Origin: Chloroflexota bacterium
Lineage (GTDB): Bacteria > Chloroflexota > Dehalococcoidia > Lucifugimonadales > JACPQL01
Length of the DNA: 38,504 bases
Direction: 5' to 3'
Assembly (NCBI GenBank): GCA_016190445.1
Contig: JACPQL010000051.1
Coordinates: 1 to 38,504 of the forward strand
Both the position numbers and the translations under genes were made by a program. This document shows, piece after piece, positions 31,215 through 38,504 of the stretch. Every line of letters starts with the position of its first letter. Positions within the stretch are counted from its first letter, which is position 1. A model generated the notes under the pieces. The model was not told where the DNA came from. It ran no database searches and saw only the letters and a list, made by a program, of their open reading frames with translations.

Positions 31215-33785
31215 CTAGCCTGCACGCGGCGGCATCTTGAATGACAGGACTATGTCGGTGCTCTGTTGCATCTGAAGGACGAAGGAGAGCCACCCTCCGT
31301 TCCTGCCCTGGACCCCCGGCGACGCGCCCACTAGCTCCGCTCCTGGGGGCAGCTCGACAAAGACCGAGACCCCATCCTCCACTCCCGACTGTTTCTCCAG
31401 GCGGAGGCGGTACTGGTATGTATCAGGCGCGACACGCCGAAGCATGGTGGATGGCAGCTCGTATGTGACCGGGAGGGTGGTCACACTCTGCGGTTCCACC
31501 GTCAGGTACCCTGCGATCTCCGCCAGCCCCGAGAGCCCTGCCCTGGGTATGGCCGTCACCTTGCGGGACTCGGGGTCCTCATACCCCCACACCAGCCACT
31601 CCGAGCCGTCGTGGACAGGCACGGAGGGTGCCACGATGCTCGACGCCATGATGGGCACATAGATGCGGAAGTAGTCCCAGAAGCAGCCTTCCTTGGTTGT
31701 CGCAGTCTGCCGACATGGCTCCCCCAGCCCGAGGCCACGGTTCTGGTACCTAACGCGCAAGGTGGCTTCTGATGGCCCATCCGTGGACAGGCTGATGCGG
31801 TACTCCACCTCTCTCTCCACCCGACCGGAGGCGTGTCCTGGCAATGAGCTGTCCACCACCATGAGAAAGTCATGGTCTACCTGCGGTATGCCACCGTTCA
31901 AGCCTAGCTCCCACGCCACCGCGGTAGCCTGCTCACTGAATGGATGGAAAAGGAGGTCTTTGGCCTTCATCCTCCTCTCCATGACCTCGAAGACAGCCTC
32001 CTGTTGGCCTGAGGGGGGCGTCCCGGTGCTCAGGTCAAGGATGCTCTGGAACAGGTCCTCGTCGAAGCAGCGTTTGGAGCGGAAGGAGACATGCCTGGGG
32101 AGGCAGGGATAGCTCAACTCCCCATCCACATACCGTCTGGCGGTGGCGCCGTCAATGGGGCCTGGTACTTCAGGGACCGTCACAGACCCCAGCGCATCCA
32201 CCAGGTCCACAACTACCTCTTTGGTCACAGCAACCACTCCATCTACCTGGACTCCCGTGCCCCGAAGGTACAGGTCTGCCAGTTGCCCCGCCGCCACAGG
32301 GAAGCTGGGGTGCCAGTTGGCATCCCGGAAGAGAAAGCGACCCATCCACAGGTAACGGTAGATGGGCTCCGGAGGCACCGGATTGTTCTCCAGCGGCTCC
32401 CGGTCCACCGTGGTGCTGTCGCGGTAGCGCACGCTGGTCAGGATGCCGTTCTCCAGAGTCACCTCCGCCACCACGCCGAGAAACCCGCCGGTGGCCCGGA
32501 TCTCGTCGTTGTTTTGGGCCACCACCAGGTAGCGGCGAGGCCCCTGGAAGCCCAGTGAATCCTCGGCAAAGAGAGCAAACCGGTTGACCCGTTCCAGAAG
32601 GCTGGAGGCCCTGGTGCGCAGCGAGGAGATGACTCTGGACAGGTCAGCCATGCCCGGCGCATCGCCCTGGATGTCCGTGGCGGGGAGTGCCACGCGCGCC
32701 AGCTCGTCCAGAAGCACCTGGCTCCGCTCCACGTCCCTACGAAGCGCCGCCAGCTCTACACCAACAGTGTTGCCAAACTCGGGGGTGAACAAGCCCTGAT
32801 GAAGCACAGCCTCCGCCATGATCGCTGCCCTCTCTCCAGCGGCGGTGAGCGACTCCAGGAGCATGGCCGTCTTCATGGCAGCCCTCACCAGGGCCTCGTC
32901 GGACTCCGAAAGCCCGCCAAGACCCTCTTGGCGCGCCTCCAGCAGTCCTCCCAACTGGTCGGTCAGCGACGCCGCTTCCTCCCGCATCGCCTGAAGGGTC
33001 TGTCGCGTCTCTGGCAGAGAGCGCAGGGCACCCACAGAGATGTCCACGCTCTCTCTCAGTTGCTGGACCTGGTCTCTCAGTTGGGCCACCTGGAAAAAGG
33101 CGCCCGGGGCCTCCAGGCCGGCGCGTACCGCCAGACGCAGGGCAGGAACGAGGCGGTCATAGTTCTCCAGGTACCGCTTCGTCAACCCCATCAGGGCCCG
33201 CTGCCCGTCCAGCCGCGCTCGCAGACGCTCGGCAGCACCCAACTCCTCAGCCGCGGCCACAAGCCGCCGTCTGGCCCCCTCCGGCAACTCTGCCGGACCC
33301 TGGCCGCTCACCAGTGCGAGCCCATCCTCCCCCACATACGCCTCCAGAGTGAGGGAGGCAGCTCTTCCCAGGCTGTGGACCGAATCCAGCACCGCCAGGG
33401 CCTGCCCAACTCTACCACCGACACCAGGCACCCAGCGGAAGGCACGCAAGGGTGCAAGCTGAAGCCTGAGCCACCGAGTATCTCGCGTTACCTCCGACAG
33501 GGACTCCAGCACAGGCCCGTAGGTGGCACGCTGGTCCAGCTTCATGATGTCCCAACCCTGAAGCGAGTCCTCCAGCGTATCAGCCTGGTGACGGAGGTCG
33601 CCGACCCAGTAGGCAGCCGCGCCACCATAGCCTGCCAGCAGGACCACCAGCGCAGCGCCGCCAACAACCACCACAAGACGCCATTGCCGGCGCAGCCGGG
33701 CCACCAGCGCAGCGCCGCCAACTATCCCAAGACGCCATCGCTGGCGCAGCCGGGCGAGGGCCAGGCTCCAGGCTCGTCGCAGCAT
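31215..33785 (-). CDS. DUF4012-domain membrane-anchored protein
   Basis: A large (856-residue) protein. It has a basic N-terminus with a membrane segment ending near residue 60, a long helical, probably coiled-coil stalk (60-405), then a DUF4012 domain marked by QNNDEIRATGGFLG (424-437) and FRDANWHPSFPVAAGQLADLY (486-506), and a beta-rich end. Within the domain, VDGVVAVTKEVVVDLVDALGSVTV (514-537) resembles the LytR-CpsA-Psr segment preceding the active-site region. This suggests an LCP-like role in attaching glycopolymers to the cell surface; that is inference, as DUF4012 has no established function. The ATG at 33785 overlaps the stop of the upstream gene by one base (TAATG). An internal duplication is visible near the N-terminus. 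Confidence 0.87.
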   Translation of the reverse strand: MLRRAWSLALARLRQRWRLGIVGGAALVARLRRQWRLVVVVGGAALVVLLAGYGGAAAYWVGDLRHQADTLEDSLQGWDIMKLDQRATYGPVLESLSEVTRDTRWLRLQLAPLRAFRWVPGVGGRVGQALAVLDSVHSLGRAASLTLEAYVGEDGLALVSGQGPAELPEGARRRLVAAAEELGAAERLRARLDGQRALMGLTKRYLENYDRLVPALRLAVRAGLEAPGAFFQVAQLRDQVQQLRESVDISVGALRSLPETRQTLQAMREEAASLTDQLGGLLEARQEGLGGLSESDEALVRAAMKTAMLLESLTAAGERAAIMAEAVLHQGLFTPEFGNTVGVELAALRRDVERSQVLLDELARVALPATDIQGDAPGMADLSRVISSLRTRASSLLERVNRFALFAEDSLGFQGPRRYLVVAQNNDEIRATGGFLGVVAEVTLENGILTSVRYRDSTTVDREPLENNPVPPEPIYRYLWMGRFLFRDANWHPSFPVAAGQLADLYLRGTGVQVDGVVAVTKEVVVDLVDALGSVTVPEVPGPIDGATARRYVDGELSYPCLPRHVSFRSKRCFDEDLFQSILDLSTGTPPSGQQEAVFEVMERRMKAKDLLFHPFSEQATAVAWELGLNGGIPQVDHDFLMVVDSSLPGHASGRVEREVEYRISLSTDGPSEATLRVRYQNRGLGLGEPCRQTATTKEGCFWDYFRIYVPIMASSIVAPSVPVHDGSEWLVWGYEDPESRKVTAIPRAGLSGLAEIAGYLTVEPQSVTTLPVTYELPSTMLRRVAPDTYQYRLRLEKQSGVEDGVSVFVELPPGAELVGASPGVQGRNGGWLSFVLQMQQSTDIVLSFKMPPRAG
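33644..33754 (-). repeat. Tandem duplication in the DUF4012 gene 5' end
   Basis: Two direct copies lie end to end: 33644-33700 (57 bases) and 33701-33754 (54 bases), identical over their first 22 plus-strand bases and most of their last 27. They encode residues 11-28 (ARLRQRWRLGIVGGAALV) and 29-47 (ARLRRQWRLVVVVGGAALV). The duplication is in frame, adds one basic plus hydrophobic unit before the membrane helix, and looks recent. Confidence 0.9.
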
Positions 33786-34468
33786 TACCCGCCTCCCCCA
33801 CCCACGCCACCCAGCGCCACCGGGGGAGGGTCGGCCACCAAAGCCACGGCCCCGAACTCCAGCAGACGCAACTCAAGCGTGTTGGCATCGGCGGACACCG
33901 AGGTGACCAGCGGCTCCCACTGCTGCCGTCCAGGGTTGTACCTGAAGGCCACCAGCCACTCCTTACGCCCCGCAGCAGCAACCTCACCTTCAGAGAGAGA
34001 GAGTTGGAGGCGCACCGCACGGCCCGGGGCCTCAGCCGGAGACTTTCCATCAGCCTTGAACACGCCCAGCCGGAAGGCCCGAAGCAGGGTCACTCCCTTC
34101 AGCGGCGCAGGCAGGCTGGCTTCCCCCAGGGGCTCGTAGACTAACTGGACGGTCTCCCAGAACGCTCCCGCCGATACCTGGATCAGAACGCCATCGGCAG
34201 GCAGGTCCACCGTACGCAGGGGTGGCACACGAGGGACGTCTCCCGGATAAAAGGGGTCCAGCACCACCGAGAAGCTTCCCGGCTTGCCGGCAGGAGAGAC
34301 CGGGGTGACCAGGGGCCGTGGGACCACTTTGGAAAGCCGCCCTGAGGGGGCTGGTGGCGGCGTAGGCCACGGAGCCTGGCCAACCACCATTCCCGGCGTG
34401 GCGAGCACACCAACCAGAAGAATAGCTGGCCCCGCCACCAGTAATGCAAGGAACAGTAAACGTCGCAT
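33785..34468 (-). CDS. Secreted or membrane-anchored protein of unknown function
   Basis: Not recognised. The 227 residues start with a basic pair and a long hydrophobic stretch (4-24) that fits a signal peptide or anchor, then a proline-rich linker (32-60). Beta-strand-rich sequence follows, ending in WLVAFRYNPGRQQWEPL-x-LEFGAVALV (171-211), the pattern of an Ig- or ZU5-like beta-sandwich, and a glycine tail. The frame is open from 34591, but the ATG at 34468 starts the signal-like sequence. Its stop overlaps the DUF4012 start (TAATG), so the two proteins are coupled and may work together outside the membrane. It faces the divergent CpsB-type gene. Confidence 0.7.
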   Translation of the reverse strand: MRRLLFLALLVAGPAILLVGVLATPGMVVGQAPWPTPPPAPSGRLSKVVPRPLVTPVSPAGKPGSFSVVLDPFYPGDVPRVPPLRTVDLPADGVLIQVSAGAFWETVQLVYEPLGEASLPAPLKGVTLLRAFRLGVFKADGKSPAEAPGRAVRLQLSLSEGEVAAAGRKEWLVAFRYNPGRQQWEPLVTSVSADANTLELRLLEFGAVALVADPPPVALGGVGGGGG

Positions 34469-34495
34469 CCAGTATCTGTCGGAGAGCCTTCCGCC

Positions 34496-34573
34496 GTACA
34501 CTACCACCCAGGTGGACGCCAGTAAAGGCCGCCCCCCGTCCGCTGGCGTGTATCGCACACGGTAGTGTACACT
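34496..34573. promoter_or_regulatory. Paired inverted sites in a divergent promoter region
   Basis: GTACACTACC (34496-34505) and GGTAGTGTAC (34561-34570) are perfect inverted copies 55 bases apart. The second lies within the 10-base palindrome AGTGTACACT (34564-34573). GTGT-n5-ACAC (34548-34560) lies beside it. The region separates the DUF4012 operon from the divergent phosphatase gene, so these are good candidates for a shared operator with DNA looping. The regulator is unknown. Confidence 0.45.
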
Positions 34574-34619
34574 CCCAACGCACCAGTCCACCAGCGAAGC
34601 ACCCTGCCGTTATCGCCTC

Positions 34620-35429
34620 ATGACAAGCGATAGTCACCAGCCAGACCTTTACGACATCCACTGCCACATACTGCCTGGGCTGGACGACGGCCCCGCGGAG
34701 ACGGAAGACTCCCTGGCAATGGCGGAGACAGCCGTTGCTATTGGCGTCAAGGCCGTGGTGGCCACTCCCCATACCAGCGATGTGCAACTCAAAGGCGGCC
34801 CTGGCGCCCTCTGGCAACACCTGGAGACCTTCCGCGGTACTCTACGCGAGAAGGGCGTCCCCCTAGAGGTGCTGCCAGGGGCTGAGCACAGGTTGCTTCC
34901 AGAGCTACCGGACAGCGATGCCGAACGGGCGCTCACGCTGAACGGCTCGCGGTATTTGCTGTTCGAGCTGGACTTCTACCAGTACCCCCTGTACACGGAT
35001 GAGACGCTGTTCCAGCTCCGATTGCGCGGACTGACCCCCGTTATCGCACATCCGGAGAGGCAGACGACCATTCAGGCCAAGCTCTCCCTGCTGGAGGGCC
35101 TGGTAGAGCGAGGAGTCCTGGTGCAAGTGGACGCCGGGAGCCTGGTGGGCGGTTTCGGGAGCAGCGCTGAGACGGCGGCCTGGCGCATCCTGGAGCTGGG
35201 GCTGGCCCACTGTGTGGCCTCCGATGCCCATTCATCCCACGGCCCAAGGCCCACGGCCGCCCTGGGGCAGGCCATGGCTCTGGTGGCCCGTCGCTTCGGC
35301 CAGGAGATGGCCGGTCTCCTCTTCTGCCACAACCCCGGGGCCATGATCAACAACCGCCCTCCTTCACCCACTCGCCCCACCCAGCGCCGTCGCGTCCGGT
35401 GGCCCGCACGCTGGCTTCGTGGTGAGTAA
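34620..35429 (+). CDS. CpsB/CapC-type tyrosine-protein phosphatase (PHP family)
   Basis: Manganese-dependent phosphatase of 269 residues that removes phosphate from the tyrosine cluster of BY-kinases. The PHP metal ligands are visible: His14 and His16 in DIHCHILPGLDDGP, His51 in ATPH, Glu89 (PGAEH), His144 in IAHPER, and Asp202/His204 in SDAHSSHG. All are conserved, so it should be active. No ribosome-binding site is seen before the ATG, while TATCGC lies seven bases upstream, so translation may be leaderless. Its likely substrate is the kinase encoded at 29358. A basic C-terminal tail (about 245-269) may bring it to the membrane. It is divergent from the DUF4012 operon. Confidence 0.92.
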   Translation: MTSDSHQPDLYDIHCHILPGLDDGPAETEDSLAMAETAVAIGVKAVVATPHTSDVQLKGGPGALWQHLETFRGTLREKGVPLEVLPGAEHRLLPELPDSDAERALTLNGSRYLLFELDFYQYPLYTDETLFQLRLRGLTPVIAHPERQTTIQAKLSLLEGLVERGVLVQVDAGSLVGGFGSSAETAAWRILELGLAHCVASDAHSSHGPRPTAALGQAMALVARRFGQEMAGLLFCHNPGAMINNRPPSPTRPTQRRRVRWPARWLRGE

Positions 35430-35443
35430 GCCAGAAACAGCCA

Positions 35444-35472
35444 TTGCCCCCATGACCTCGTTACCGTATTAT
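35444..35472 (+). promoter_or_regulatory. Promoter before the Ig-like lipoprotein gene
   Basis: TTGCCC (35444-35449, four of six) and TATTAT (35467-35472, five of six) are 17 bases apart. The start would lie near 35479, leaving a 128-base leader before the lipoprotein gene, with a GC-rich hairpin-forming stretch (GGGCCCGGGG, GATCGGCCC) but no T-run. Confidence 0.5.
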
Positions 35473-35606
35473 GAATGGACTATTACTATTACGCATGCTG
35501 TTCCTGGGCCCGGGGAGATCGGCCCATGCCGCTCAGCCTTGGGGGTCATGACTAGCAAAGCCTCCGGGGTCCCCCAGGGGCTGGAGCAAACGGACAGCGT
35601 CCATAG

Positions 35607-37241
35607 ATGAGCGCCCTCTTATCCCGTAGACGCCTCCTCTCACGGTACCCACCACAGGTCCTGGCACTGGCGCTGATGGGGCTGCTGCTGGCAGCAGGAT
35701 GTGGCCGTGCCTCGGTGCCGCCTAGCGCCAGTCCTAAGCCATCGCCCCAGCATGCCCGCGTCACAGAGGTCTGGGGAACGGCAACAGTCACCATCGAGGC
35801 ACTGGAGACGGCAACCATAACCTCGGTGGAGGTCATCCCCTCCCACGCCGTGTTGCTTCCGGGGGAGAGCACCGTGCTGTCGGCGGTGGCCTACGATCGG
35901 CAGGGGAGGCCGGTAGGCCGCGATGTCACCTTCCGCTGGCGAATGCTGGACCCTGGGGCAGGCTACATCTCCAAGGGAGGGGTGCTGCGCGCAGGCTTTG
36001 TCTCCACCACCTTCCAGGACGCCGTGGAGGTGACCGCGGTGCAGGAGTTAGCGGGGAGAGTCACCGAAGTGCGAGGTGTCGCCTCCATATCGGTGGCCGA
36101 CCGGCTGGGCCAGGCGAAGCCGATGCGGCTCCAGGTATACCCACCATCCCTTTATCTGAGGCCGCGGCAGTCCCTGGAGTTGCAAGCCTTCGCCCTAGAC
36201 GCAGACGGCCTTGTGGTGCCCTCAGCCACCTTGACCTGGACTCTCCAGAACCCTTGGGTGGGCTCTCTGACAGACGCCGGGCAGTTCACCGCCTCAGGCC
36301 AGCCAGGTAGCTACCCTGAGGCCATCCGTGTGACCACGCCGTCGCCCCGGGAAGGAGCGCCTCCCATCGCCGCAACCGTCTCTGTGGAGATCGCGGAGGC
36401 ACCGGTGGACACGGAGCCGCAAACGCTCTTCCTCGTACCCCAGGCGGTATCCTTGAGCCCGGAACAGCCCACGCGCTTTCACGCCATTCTGTTGGACGGG
36501 CGGGGGAACCAGTTGCGCGATGCCCGCCTGGACTGGAGGCTGACAGAGCCAAAAGCAGGCACCATCAGCGAGGAGGGCCTGTTCCGGGCAGGCCAGGAGA
36601 CCGGGACATTCTCCAATGCCGTTGAGGTGGTGGCGACTTTGCCTGACGACGCCACCGGGCGAGAGTTCACCGCAGCGGCTACCATTATTGTCACCACTGC
36701 TGTGGAACGGGCCAAGGCGCTCTTTGTCACCGTGTCACCCCAGCAGGTCCAACTAGCCCCTCGGCAGCGCGCCCGCCTGACTGTCAGCGCGGTGGATGGC
36801 AGGGGAGTCGCCGTGCGGGATGCTTCCATCACCTGGTCCGCTCCGACAGGAGCCGCCCAGGTGGACAAGGAAGGCAGGGTTGTGGCTGGCGATATCCCCG
36901 GTATCTACAAGGAAGGCATCAAAGTGGAGGTCTCCGTGCAGGGGCCGGAAGGTACCATGACAGTCACCCGGTCCGTGGACCTGCTGATAGAGGGGGAACT
37001 CAGCAGAGTGGATGTGATACCAGGCCAGGCCGTAGTCCCGCCGGGTGGCACGCTCCAGTTTATCTTCGAGGCGTATGACGCTAATGGACTCCGCCTGCCG
37101 CTGGCCACCGGCGAATGGAGCTTAGCCGACTCCTCGGTGGGCAGAATTGACCGCAGGGGACGCCTTGTCGCCGGGCAGCGCCCTGGGACCTACCAGGATG
37201 CCATCCGGGTCAGGGTAGAGCAACGCAGCGCCGAGGGATGA
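35607..37241 (+). CDS. Lipoprotein with five Ig-like (BIG-type) repeats
   Basis: A 544-residue surface protein. The first 31 residues are a lipoprotein signal with lipobox LLAAGC (Cys32 would be lipidated). Five repeats of about 95 residues follow (starting near 71, 172, 272, 370 and 466). Each opens with a V-x-P-x-x-x-x-L-x-P strand pair, has a W-x-L core and ends with G-x-I-x-x-x-G-x-F/L-x-A-G, then G-T-Y-x-x-A-I-x-V. This is the bacterial Ig-like (Big) layout; the repeats differ in sequence, so they are old. No enzyme domain is present. It may bind or space polysaccharide at the surface, inferred from its place beside the phosphatase gene. The ribosome-binding site is weak. Confidence 0.85.
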   Translation: MSALLSRRRLLSRYPPQVLALALMGLLLAAGCGRASVPPSASPKPSPQHARVTEVWGTATVTIEALETATITSVEVIPSHAVLLPGESTVLSAVAYDRQGRPVGRDVTFRWRMLDPGAGYISKGGVLRAGFVSTTFQDAVEVTAVQELAGRVTEVRGVASISVADRLGQAKPMRLQVYPPSLYLRPRQSLELQAFALDADGLVVPSATLTWTLQNPWVGSLTDAGQFTASGQPGSYPEAIRVTTPSPREGAPPIAATVSVEIAEAPVDTEPQTLFLVPQAVSLSPEQPTRFHAILLDGRGNQLRDARLDWRLTEPKAGTISEEGLFRAGQETGTFSNAVEVVATLPDDATGREFTAAATIIVTTAVERAKALFVTVSPQQVQLAPRQRARLTVSAVDGRGVAVRDASITWSAPTGAAQVDKEGRVVAGDIPGIYKEGIKVEVSVQGPEGTMTVTRSVDLLIEGELSRVDVIPGQAVVPPGGTLQFIFEAYDANGLRLPLATGEWSLADSSVGRIDRRGRLVAGQRPGTYQDAIRVRVEQRSAEG

Positions 37242-37273
37242 CCCGCCCAGCACGGGTACCGCTGGCTCCTGTG

Positions 37274-38504
37274 CTACCCTGGTCTTACCCCGTTGCCGCC
37301 CCCGCCAGCTAGCTTGCTGATGCCCCGGCCCAGAATACCCATCCAGTGGAGGGGTGGGGTCCGAGACAGGGCAATCAGCGCCCGCAGGGGAGGCGTGGCA
37401 ACGGCCAGGCGAGCGAACATGGCCGAGGGGTAGTCTATGTCCCCATAGCGAGAGATGATCCTCTGCAACGGCCCGTAACCGAAGAGCCGCAGGACCCATT
37501 GTAGCTGGTCATCGCTGAGGCTGAGGAACACCTGCCGCACATCCCTCCCCCGCTCCAACTCCTGGCCCAGCCTGGACCGCCATGCCCGTTCATATGAGGC
37601 CAGGGCCGAGGCCGAGAGGTCGCCCTCACCCAGAGCCCGTACCGCTGTCGCAGCGGCACACTCCGCCGCCACCAGGCCGGTGTAGATGCCCCCGCCAGAG
37701 GTGGACTTGACCTGCCTGGCGGCATCCCCCACCAGCATCACCCTGTCCGCCACCGAGTCCAGACAGCCGTTGCGCCTTCCGGCGTACAAAGGGATGAACC
37801 CCCCGGAGTAGGACAGTACCTTCAGACTGGCGAAGTGCTCGGGGTACGCCTCCAGCAGCATCTCCAGCAGGGCCCGTGGGTGCACCCGGGCCGCCTCCGG
37901 GTCAGCGCCCACCCCAAGCCGGATGCGCCCATCACCCAGGGGAACAGCCCAGCCGAACCAGCCCGGCGCCATGCGGTTGCCCACGAAGACATGGGCCTTC
38001 TCCATGGCACGCCCCCGCACCTCAGCCTCGATTCCGACCGCCCGAATTGTGGGGCCTGCTCGCGCCACCCCCATCCAGCGGGCCACCACGGAGTTCCACC
38101 CATCGGCGCCCACCACCAGCCGAGTCCTGGCCAGCATATCACCGCCCCGCCGGCGCTCCACACGCACCTCCACGTGGCCGTCCACCCGCTCCAAGCCCAC
38201 AACCTTGCAGCCGTGACCAAAAGCCACCCCGCGCTTCTCCGCCGCAGCGGCCACGAGCTGGTCCAGCCGCGTCCTGTCCAGCACCAGGCCGTGCACCCGC
38301 TCCCCACCCAGGGCCAGGCTCGCCTGGCCGCAATGCACTACCGCCCCCTTCACCGAATTGAGGACCACCTCCTGGCCAACCCCGGCTATGTCCAGGGTAC
38401 GCGGGCTCACGAATCCGGAGCACTGAAGGGGGCGCCCGATGACGGGGTGCTCCTCCAGCACCAAGACCCTGAATCCCTCCGCCGCCACCTTCGCGGCGGT
38501 AGCT
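37274..38504 (-). CDS. Geranylgeranyl-reductase-family flavoprotein (5' end outside window)
   Basis: FAD-dependent oxidoreductase of the geranylgeranyl reductase/digeranylgeranylglycerophospholipid reductase family, which saturates isoprenoid chains. At least 409 residues are present. The frame runs to the right edge, and the visible N-terminus (ATAAKVAAEGFRVLVLEEHP) is the middle of a Rossmann beta-alpha-beta unit, so the GxGxxG motif and start lie beyond the window. Family landmarks are LQCSGFVSPRTL, VVGADGWNSVVARWMG, GWFGWAVPLGDGRIRLGVG, and VMLVGDAARQVKSTSGGGIYTGL. It converges on the lipoprotein gene with 32 bases between. Substrate could be a quinone tail, carotenoid or lipid; the sequence does not decide. 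Confidence 0.88.
   Translation of the reverse strand, partial: ATAAKVAAEGFRVLVLEEHPVIGRPLQCSGFVSPRTLDIAGVGQEVVLNSVKGAVVHCGQASLALGGERVHGLVLDRTRLDQLVAAAAEKRGVAFGHGCKVVGLERVDGHVEVRVERRRGGDMLARTRLVVGADGWNSVVARWMGVARAGPTIRAVGIEAEVRGRAMEKAHVFVGNRMAPGWFGWAVPLGDGRIRLGVGADPEAARVHPRALLEMLLEAYPEHFASLKVLSYSGGFIPLYAGRRNGCLDSVADRVMLVGDAARQVKSTSGGGIYTGLVAAECAAATAVRALGEGDLSASALASYERAWRSRLGQELERGRDVRQVFLSLSDDQLQWVLRLFGYGPLQRIISRYGDIDYPSAMFARLAVATPPLRALIALSRTPPLHWMGILGRGISKLAGGGGNGVRPG

Noticed and set aside
33644-33754. Short repeats considered as a CRISPR array
   Set aside because: Only two adjoining units without spacers, in frame inside a coding gene.
35419-35610. 63-codon plus-strand frame between the phosphatase and lipoprotein genes
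   Set aside because: It starts inside the phosphatase end, spans the promoter and has no recognisable feature or ribosome-binding site.
1-38504. Search for tRNA, rRNA, CRISPR arrays, insertion-sequence transposases and phage genes
   Set aside because: None was recognised on either strand by eye; a tRNA or covariance-model scan would be needed to exclude small RNAs.

Overview
The window looks like a piece of a high-GC Chloroflexota chromosome, probably of the Dehalococcoidia type. The reasons are a Firmicutes/Chloroflexi-style leucine T-box, fused short-loop tyrosine kinase and DUF4012 proteins typical of monoderm-like lineages, a geranylgeranyl-reductase-family enzyme, no outer-membrane polysaccharide export protein, and small interspersed repeats built on GAGTCCCGAT/ATCGGGACTC and CCGGAATGAC. 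This placement is inferred from gene content; no marker gene is present.

Left part (1-8575, minus strand): a branched-chain amino acid operon read ilvB-ilvN-ilvC-leuA-leuC-leuD. It starts with a promoter and a T-box leader whose specifier codon reads CUC (Leu). Between leuA and leuC sits a two-gene toxin-antitoxin-like module (AbrB-type DNA-binding protein with an extra C-terminal domain, and a PIN ribonuclease) with its own promoter and two palindromic operators. leuB and ilvD are not in the window.

Middle part (8735-29201, plus strand): a surface polysaccharide locus of 18 genes. It holds nucleotide-sugar enzymes (WbpA-type UDP-GlcNAc dehydrogenase, a short UDP-glucose dehydrogenase relative, a DegT aminotransferase, RmlA, RmlB, an RmlC relative, an SDR epimerase, WecB and an MDR-Gfo/Idh fusion). 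It also holds glycosyltransferases (two GT4, two paralogous GT-C membrane proteins, one membrane phosphoglycosyl transferase), a methyltransferase, a Wzx flippase and a Wzy-like polymerase. The two GT-C paralogues each overlap an upstream nucleotide-sugar dehydrogenase, so the locus contains a duplicated two-gene arrangement. The second copy lies in a lower-GC patch, has lost the C-terminal soluble domain, and is followed by a methyltransferase joined to an out-of-frame epimerase-like tail.

Right part (29358-37241): assembly and control. A bacterial tyrosine kinase (Wzz plus kinase domain), a DUF4012 protein with a secreted partner, a divergent CpsB-type tyrosine phosphatase and a five-repeat Ig-like lipoprotein follow the sugar genes. 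Together with Wzx, Wzy and the phosphoglycosyl transferase these make a nearly complete Wzx/Wzy-type pathway: the transferase starts a repeat unit on a lipid carrier, GT4/GT-C enzymes extend it, Wzx flips it, Wzy polymerises it, and kinase plus phosphatase set chain length. DUF4012 may attach the product to the cell surface (inference). The window ends inside a geranylgeranyl-reductase-family flavoprotein gene (37274 to the right edge).
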